From Parachlamydiaceae bacterium (GTDB lineage: Bacteria; Chlamydiota; Chlamydiia; Chlamydiales; Parachlamydiaceae): a DNA stretch of 8,983 nt. Below the pieces are notes generated by a model, which saw only the letters and a list, made by a program, of their open reading frames with translations, did not search any database and was not told the origin of the DNA. Below, piece after piece: positions 6,670-8,983 of this stretch (positions within the stretch are counted from its first letter, which is position 1; every line of letters begins with the position of its first letter). The position numbers and the translations under genes were made by a program. The stretch covers positions 10,774 to 19,756 of the forward strand of contig PLSG01000237.1 in NCBI GenBank assembly GCA_003164155.1, in the 5' to 3' direction.

Positions 6670-6698
6670 TTTTTATTCAACGAGCAAAATAAACACAA
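6670..6698 (-). promoter_or_regulatory. Candidate promoter of csbD
   Basis: On the minus strand TTGTGT (6698-6693) and TAAAAA (6675-6670) are separated by 17 nt, giving a leader of roughly 25 nt before ATG 6640. The match to the sigma-70 consensus is only moderate. Because CsbD genes are often stress-regulated, an alternative sigma factor could be used instead; I see no clear alternative site. Confidence 0.25.
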
Positions 6699-6842
6699 AA
6701 CATTGATTTTAAGACCATTAGGACACCACCTCATCCATGAAATTCATCTTTGCAATTAAAATAATTTCTGTCTATAAAATTTTAGATCGAAAGTTGGAAA
6801 CTGCCGATTTGAGGCCATTCCCCCTCTCCTTAAAAAACTAAC

Positions 6843-6870
6843 TTGACTTCCTGCTAAAAAAGTTTATATT
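6843..6870 (+). promoter_or_regulatory. Sigma-70-type promoter of the cyo operon
   Basis: TTGACT (6843-6848) and TATATT (6865-6870) are spaced by 16 nt and both match consensus at five of six bases. Transcription would start near 6877. This excludes the in-frame TTG at 6869 as a usable start for cyoA, since it would overlap the -10 box. The rest of the divergent intergenic region (6699-6842) is AT-rich with no recognisable operator. Confidence 0.6.
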
Positions 6871-6919
6871 GAGGAACTCTTTAAATCACAAAATGCAACC
6901 CCAAGGGATTTTTTGCAGT

Positions 6920-7825
6920 ATGAAGACGATGATAAGACCGATACGCTTGCTGCTGATATTTGCAGGTTTAGTCCTCTTCCTGGTCTTGTTGATGCAGCCG
7001 CTTGAGATCCTAAAATTCCAAGACTATATCGACGTATTGTTTCCCAAAGGGATCATCGCCCTGAAAGAGCGCAATCTGCTATTCATCATCCAAGCCATCA
7101 TGTTGCTGGTCATTATCCCGGTTTATGCGCTTACCTTTATATTCTCCTGGCGATACCGAGCAGGCAATCGCAAGGCAAAATACGATCCGCATTTAGTAGA
7201 CAACGTGATAGCCGAATACATCTGGTGGGGCATTCCCTTGATTCTCACGATAATTATCTCTCTTTTGACCTGGCATAAAACGCATGAGCTGGACCCATAT
7301 AAACCCTTGGAATCAGACAAAAAAGCGTTGACAATTCAGGTGGTAGCCTTGCAGTGGAAATGGCTGTTTATTTACCCTGAAGAGCAAATCGCCAGCCTTA
7401 ATTTTTTCCAGTTTCCCCTGGAGACTCCCATTCACTTTGAAATCACCTCCGATGCACCTATGAATTCATTTTGGATCCCCAAACTGGGCGGTCAAATGTA
7501 TGCCATGCCCAGCTGCCGGACGCAATTAAACCTGATGGCCAGCGAAGTTGGAGATTTTCGCGGATCGTCTGCTAATATCAGTGGAGAAGGCTTTTCGGGG
7601 ATGCACTTCATTGCGCGAGCCTCTTCTGAAGAAGATTATCGCGCGTGGATAAAGTCGGCCAGTCAATCAACTGCAGGGCTGAACTGGGAAGAGTATCGCA
7701 AGCTAGCTGCTCCCAGTAAGGATAATCCACCCGTGATTTATCAGTTGGAGGGGCAAAACCTTTTCGATCAGATCATAAATAAATATATGCACCCTCCTCA
7801 AGAAATAACCAAAACTTGGAAATAA
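6920..7825 (+). CDS. cyoA: Cytochrome bo-type quinol oxidase subunit II
   Basis: Subunit II of the proton-pumping bo-type terminal oxidase, which passes electrons from membrane quinol to oxygen. The 301-residue product has membrane segments at about 5-26, 52-75 and 100-118, then a periplasmic cupredoxin domain. Family signatures are QWKWLFIYPE (145-154), MNSFWIPKLGGQMYAM (181-196) and SGEGFSGMHF (221-230). The CuA ligands of cytochrome c oxidase (two Cys and a His in that last region) are absent, which marks a quinol oxidase. E. coli CyoA is a lipoprotein with a lipobox cysteine after its first segment; here the segment runs LVLFLVLLMQP with no cysteine, so lipidation there seems impossible. 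Start choice: ATG 6920 has AAGGGA 11 nt upstream; ATG 6893 (310 residues) and ATG 6929 are alternatives, and TTG 6869 is unlikely because it overlaps the promoter. cyoB follows after 6 nt. Confidence 0.94.
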   Translation: MKTMIRPIRLLLIFAGLVLFLVLLMQPLEILKFQDYIDVLFPKGIIALKERNLLFIIQAIMLLVIIPVYALTFIFSWRYRAGNRKAKYDPHLVDNVIAEYIWWGIPLILTIIISLLTWHKTHELDPYKPLESDKKALTIQVVALQWKWLFIYPEEQIASLNFFQFPLETPIHFEITSDAPMNSFWIPKLGGQMYAMPSCRTQLNLMASEVGDFRGSSANISGEGFSGMHFIARASSEEDYRAWIKSASQSTAGLNWEEYRKLAAPSKDNPPVIYQLEGQNLFDQIINKYMHPPQEITKTWK

Positions 7826-7831
7826 GCAGAT

Positions 7832-8983
7832 ATGTTTGGTAGATTAACTCTGGAAGCACTCAAGCATGAACCTAGTCAAAACGGCGCCGTTGTGGGCATG
7901 GTGCTCATCTTCTTTGGGTTGGTGGGCCTGTTGACCTACCTGAAGCGCTGGAAGTGGCTCTGGGATGAATGGATAACCACCGTTGATCCCAAAAAAATTG
8001 GCATTATGTACCTCATTGTAGTCATGCTCATGTTCCTCAAAGGCTTTGCCGATGCCTTAATGATGCGCCTGCAACAAGCCCTTTCCGTAGGCGAATCGCA
8101 TGGATTTGTTTCTGCCAGTCACTTTCAAGAGCTTTTTTCGGCGCATGGCACGACCATGATTTTCTTCGTGGGCATGGGAATTGTGTTTGGGCTGTTAAAT
8201 CTGATCATTCCCTTGCAAATAGGGGCTAGAGACGTGGCCTACCCATTTTTAAATGCCCTCAGCTTCTGGTTGTTTGCCGGCGGAGCCTTGCTTTTGCTGA
8301 TCTCGCTGGCCGTTGGCAAGTTTTCTGTCGCCGGATGGCTGGCATATCCTCCCCTTTCCGATATCGAATACAGCCCCAACGAAGGCGTGGATTACTGGAT
8401 ATGGATGGTGCAGATATCAGGCATAGGCAGTACGATGTCGGGCATTAACTTTTTAGTCACCATACTGAAGATGCGTTGTCCGGGGATGACGCTGATGAAA
8501 ATGCCCATCTTTGTGTGGAGCGCCCTATGCGCGATGAGCCTGGTCATTTTTGCTTTTCCTATCCTCACCGCCACGCTTGTCTTGCTCACCTTAGACCGCT
8601 ACGTCGGCACCCACTTTTTCACTCCGGGCGGAGGGGGCAATCCCATGATGTATGTCAACCTGATCTGGGCCTGGGGGCATCCCGAGGTTTATATTTTGAT
8701 CTTGCCCGTCTTTGGCATCTTTTCTGAAGTGGTGCCCAGCTTCTCCGAGAAGCGCCTATTTGGCTATACCTCCATGGTATGGGCGCTGATCGCCATCACC
8801 TTTTTATCCTTTATCGTATGGCTGCACCATTTCTTTACTATGGGGGCAAGCGCAAATGTCAATGCCTTTTTCGGCATCATGACCATTCTGATTGCCGTGC
8901 CCACGGGCGCCAAAATATTTAACTGGCTCTTCACCAAATTCCCCGGCCGCATTCACTTCACAACTCCTATGTTGTGGTTTTTT
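7832..8983 (+). CDS. cyoB: Cytochrome bo-type quinol oxidase subunit I (N-terminal 384 residues, partial)
   Basis: The catalytic heme-copper subunit, open at the right edge; E. coli CyoB has 663 residues, so about 58 percent is visible. Motifs line up with E. coli offset by one residue: AHG with the low-spin heme ligand H105, D134 in GARDVAYPF (D-channel entrance), WGHPEVY (283-287 covering CuB ligand H283, E285 and the cross-linked Y287), CuB ligands H332 and H333 in WLHHFFTMGA, and K361 in PTGAKIFNW (K-channel). D74 and H97 of the quinol site are kept. The positions equal to E. coli R71 and Q101 are K70 and E100, an unusual pair. The start is ATG 7832, 6 nt after cyoA, with only a weak GGA at 7818-7820, so translational coupling to cyoA is likely. 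cyoC, cyoD and possibly cyoE are expected beyond the window. Confidence 0.96.
   Translation, partial: MFGRLTLEALKHEPSQNGAVVGMVLIFFGLVGLLTYLKRWKWLWDEWITTVDPKKIGIMYLIVVMLMFLKGFADALMMRLQQALSVGESHGFVSASHFQELFSAHGTTMIFFVGMGIVFGLLNLIIPLQIGARDVAYPFLNALSFWLFAGGALLLLISLAVGKFSVAGWLAYPPLSDIEYSPNEGVDYWIWMVQISGIGSTMSGINFLVTILKMRCPGMTLMKMPIFVWSALCAMSLVIFAFPILTATLVLLTLDRYVGTHFFTPGGGGNPMMYVNLIWAWGHPEVYILILPVFGIFSEVVPSFSEKRLFGYTSMVWALIAITFLSFIVWLHHFFTMGASANVNAFFGIMTILIAVPTGAKIFNWLFTKFPGRIHFTTPMLWFF

Noticed and set aside
8392..8952. Minus- and plus-strand short open frames inside cyoB
   Set aside because: They overlap the well-conserved CyoB frame and have no similarity or start signals of their own.

Overview
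The window comes from a Gram-negative, aerobically respiring bacterium. It carries a bo-type quinol oxidase operon, an inner-membrane cyclic beta-1,2-glucan synthase and an exported BON-domain protein. Base composition is moderate. The quinol oxidase proteins resemble the proteobacterial Cyo enzymes, and the set would fit an environmental chlamydia-like or Legionella/Coxiella-like bacterium, but nothing here fixes the phylum.

Layout. (1) Positions 1-3718, minus strand: the first 1239 codons of a very large NdvB-type cyclic beta-1,2-glucan synthase, open across the left edge; I read the frame through without a stop. (2) Positions 3719-4775: about 1 kb with no gene but dense repeat structure. 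Its main element is an imperfect inverted repeat of about 530 bp (3798-4326) built from smaller palindromes. A 37-bp exact direct repeat lies partly inside and partly beside it, and a second inverted repeat lies at 4581-4678. (3) Positions 4776-6149, minus strand: an exported protein with a Gln/Tyr/Gly repeat region followed by four BON domains, ending in a hairpin. (4) Positions 6368-6640, minus strand: a CsbD/YjbJ-family stress protein. (5) From 6843, plus strand: a good sigma-70-type promoter, cyoA (quinol oxidase subunit II), and 6 nt later cyoB (subunit I), which runs off the right edge.

How the parts relate. The three minus-strand genes belong to families linked to osmotic or envelope stress: periplasmic glucans (NdvB), OsmY-like BON proteins, and CsbD/YjbJ. 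The plus-strand pair is the start of a terminal oxidase operon, divergent from csbD across a 0.25-kb intergenic region. The points most worth a second look are the nested palindromic element upstream of ndvB, two substitutions at the presumed quinol site of CyoB, the missing lipobox cysteine in CyoA, and the four-BON protein with its 48-bp-period repeat.
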